Origin: G965216695 sp965216695
GTDB taxonomy: Bacteria > Pseudomonadota > Gammaproteobacteria > Pseudomonadales > Azotimanducaceae
Direction: 5' to 3'
DNA: 64,000 nt
Assembly: GCA_965216695.1 (NCBI GenBank)
Contig: OZ244212.1
Span: 4,278,001-4,342,000, forward strand
Part shown: in pieces, positions 62,286-64,000 of the stretch
Layout: every line of letters starts with the position of its first letter
Position numbering within the stretch: position 1 is the first letter of the stretch
Translations under genes and position numbers: made by a program
Notes under the pieces: model-generated
What the model was told of the DNA's origin: nothing
Database searches by the model: none
Seen by the model: only the letters and a program-made list of their open reading frames with translations

Positions 62286-63338
62286 TCAGCGGTTCGGGCC
62301 GCGATCCATCGGGTACGGTTGCCACCGCTCCAGCGGAACACGCGGCAGCACGGTGGGATTGACGCAGCTCATCGGCCATCGACCTTTCAAAACCTGCGCA
62401 ACCTCGCGGCCTACACGGCGTCGCGTCTCCGGGCGCATCCGCGTTGTAGCGGATGCGACGTGCGGGGTAATCACCACGTTCTCCATCGTCAGCAACGGGT
62501 TGGCCGGGTCGGGAGGTTCGGTTTCGAGCACGTCCAGTCCCGCACCGGCAATCTCCCCGGCGCGCAGCGCATCGATGAGCGCACGCTCGTCTACGATCGG
62601 ACCCCGCGCGGTGTTCACGAGCACGGCCGTGGGTTTCATCGCATCGAAAGCCTTTGCATCGAAGGCATGCTCGGTTTCGTCGTTGTGAGGGGCATGAATC
62701 GATAGATAGTCGCTGCGTTCCAGCAATTCCTGAAACCCCACCGGTTCGACGCCTGCCTCGGTTAGCAGCAATTCGCTCACGTAGGGATCATGCGAAATGA
62801 CGCGCATTCCGAACGCCCGTGCTCTGCGGGCCGTGCACCGTGCCACGTTGCCGAACGCGTACAGACCGAGTGTTTCGCCCATCAGGCGCGGTATACGACT
62901 CAGCAGCGGGCGCCCGGCATACCAGTCCCCGTCGTCGATGAGCCGCGACATGGCCGGGGTCCGACGGGCGCACGACAGAAGCAGCATCATTGCGTGGTCT
63001 GCCACCTCCTCGATGAAGACGTCGGGTACGTTGGTAACCACGATCCCGGCGCGAGTGGCGGCGTCGATATCAACCATATCCACGCCCACGCTACCCACAC
63101 CGATCACGGTCGCCTGTTGCAACGCTGCGATCACTTCGGCGTCTATTCGAAGACCCCACGAGGTTATGATCGCGTCCATGTCGGTCACGCCGGCCGCAAA
63201 CTCGCTCGGTGAGTCGGCGCGTATCTCGACGATATCCGCGATGGGAGCCAGCGCTTCCAGTTCGAGCGCGAAGCGCTCTTCGGTGGTTTGATTTCTCGCC
63301 TGCCGCGGTAGTTGAATGCCGACCGATTTCCGAGCCAT
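62286..63338 (-). CDS. D-2-hydroxyacid dehydrogenase family protein
   Basis: 350 aa. NAD-binding loop LGLYAFGNVARCTARRARAF is a variant of GxGxxG (second Gly replaced by Ala). Catalytic residues are Arg in VLVNTARGPIVDERALIDAL, Glu in GLDVLETEPPDPANPLL and His in VVITPHVASATTRMRPE. It interconverts 2-keto and 2-hydroxy acids; phosphoglycerate-type and other branches look alike and cannot be separated. The stop of the dienelactone-hydrolase-like gene shares one base with its start (TGATG). Confidence 0.9.
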   Translation of the reverse strand: MARKSVGIQLPRQARNQTTEERFALELEALAPIADIVEIRADSPSEFAAGVTDMDAIITSWGLRIDAEVIAALQQATVIGVGSVGVDMVDIDAATRAGIVVTNVPDVFIEEVADHAMMLLLSCARRTPAMSRLIDDGDWYAGRPLLSRIPRLMGETLGLYAFGNVARCTARRARAFGMRVISHDPYVSELLLTEAGVEPVGFQELLERSDYLSIHAPHNDETEHAFDAKAFDAMKPTAVLVNTARGPIVDERALIDALRAGEIAGAGLDVLETEPPDPANPLLTMENVVITPHVASATTRMRPETRRRVGREVAQVLKGRWPMSCVNPTVLPRVPLERWQPYPMDRGPNR

Positions 63339-64000
63339 CAGGAAACGTCAGCCGCTTTGCCAACAGGCTGCGACAGTGCCCGGTTGAACAGAACCAAGAG
63401 GCGACTCCACGCCCGTTCGGCCTGAGGTTCGTGGTAGACGTGAGAATCAGGCGGGCACCAACCGTGCAACGCGTTCTCGTAGACCTCGATTTCGGCCGTT
63501 AGGCCCGCATCTGCGAATGCAGTGCGCAGCCTGTCCTTCGCGGCTGGTTCCCGTTCGTGGTCATTTTCCGCTATCGCGATCAGGAAGTCGGCGGACATTT
63601 GTGGAATCAAGCGGTGCGGGCTGTCGTCGCCGTCGGTTACGAGGCGGCTGCCGTGAAACGATGCGGCAGCGCCAATGCGCGCGGAGGTGGCAGCGGTTTG
63701 CAGGACCATCGGCCCGCCCATGCAGTAGCCCGTGGTCCCGATACGGGCCGTCGTATCCACGGCGTCCTGATGGTCCAGGTAGTCAATGAAAGCTTTCGCG
63801 TCGCGCTGGGTGGTGGCCGCGCTCAGCGAGCGCGCGAGGGGCATCAGGCGTTCCCTCACCTCCGGCATCTGGAAGGTCTCGCCGGGAGCGACTACCGGTG
63901 CACTCGCATCTCGATAGTACGGATTGACCACCAGCACGGCGTAGCCGTCAGCTGCCAGGCGCGATGCCATCACGCGGAACGCGGGTCGCAGGCCCTTGAT
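63338..64000 (-). CDS. Dienelactone hydrolase family protein, N-terminus cut by window edge
   Basis: The frame is open to the right edge; about 220 residues are visible and the first part lies outside. Cys nucleophile in GTTGYCMGGPMVLQTAATS, Asp in IAENDHEREPA and His in YENALHGWCPPDSHVYHEPQ, in the usual order. VLVVNPYYRDAS agrees with the family. It is translationally coupled to the 2-hydroxyacid dehydrogenase gene downstream. It resembles, but is not a copy of, the protein at 49723. Confidence 0.9.
   Translation of the reverse strand: MKGLRPAFRVMASRLAADGYAVLVVNPYYRDASAPVVAPGETFQMPEVRERLMPLARSLSAATTQRDAKAFIDYLDHQDAVDTTARIGTTGYCMGGPMVLQTAATSARIGAAASFHGSRLVTDGDDSPHRLIPQMSADFLIAIAENDHEREPAAKDRLRTAFADAGLTAEIEVYENALHGWCPPDSHVYHEPQAERAWSRLLVLFNRALSQPVGKAADVS

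Overview
The window is a dense, GC-rich bacterial chromosome segment (about 60% GC by eye) with short intergenic gaps, many 1-4 base start/stop overlaps and no rRNA, tRNA, CRISPR array, phage gene or insertion sequence that I could see. TonB-dependent receptors, an Fds-type formate dehydrogenase, the DUF4129/DUF4350/MoxR/DUF58 cluster, CaiB/BaiF CoA-transferases, luciferase-like monooxygenases and Rieske oxygenases together suggest an aerobic, metabolically versatile proteobacterium, most likely an uncultured gammaproteobacterium. This placement is an inference from gene content only.

Layout. 1-6.6 kb: a truncated TolB-like regulatory protein, a DUF5916 outer-membrane protein with a luciferase-like oxidoreductase, a PhyH-type dioxygenase, a secreted protein with an internal duplication, and a beta-carbonic anhydrase. 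6.6-14.9 kb: an alpha/beta hydrolase, then a five-gene plus-strand operon (membrane protein, DUF4129, DUF4350, MoxR ATPase, DUF58) meeting a minus-strand RDD/SpoIIM pair tail to tail. These seven genes form the widespread but poorly understood MoxR envelope/chaperone cluster. 15-18.8 kb: a DUF3604 protein, a metallo-beta-lactamase lipoprotein and folD. 19-24.7 kb: fdsG-fdsB-fdsA-fdhD, an NAD-linked molybdenum formate dehydrogenase facing folD. 25-28.2 kb: a four-gene signalling operon made of a degenerate receiver/kinase, two single-domain response regulators and a receiver-histidine kinase. 28.2-30.6 kb: an acyl-CoA dehydrogenase/DUF1330/GST operon. 30.7-35.2 kb: a membrane-bound winged-helix/TolB/TPR regulator, then a secreted receiver-like protein lacking a phospho-acceptor, an outer-membrane barrel and a thioredoxin-like lipoprotein, closed by a clear terminator.

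35.2-56.3 kb looks like a catabolic island: two TonB-dependent receptors, two SDRs (one without the catalytic residues), an NTF2-like protein, two Rieske oxygenase alpha subunits, a DUF7064/7065-like protein, an MFS_2 transporter with its TetR regulator, a dienelactone-hydrolase-like protein, a YgiQ radical SAM protein, an APH-like kinase, a CoA-transferase and a luciferase-like oxidoreductase. The likely logic is uptake of a hydrophobic, perhaps cyclic substrate through the receptors, hydroxylation, oxidation by SDRs, CoA activation and beta-oxidation-type steps. The substrate cannot be read from the sequence.

56.7-64 kb holds a secreted beta-sandwich protein, a second CoA-transferase, a luciferase-like/nitronate monooxygenase/GYD operon, a HAD phosphatase, a 2-hydroxyacid dehydrogenase and a dienelactone-hydrolase-like protein cut by the right edge. 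Two copies of a nested, perfectly palindromic element lie here between genes; the copies differ by paired, compensated changes. The most unusual items are the extracytoplasmic pseudo-receiver module, the pseudokinase-headed signalling operon, the active-site-less SDR between Rieske genes, and the covarying palindromes.
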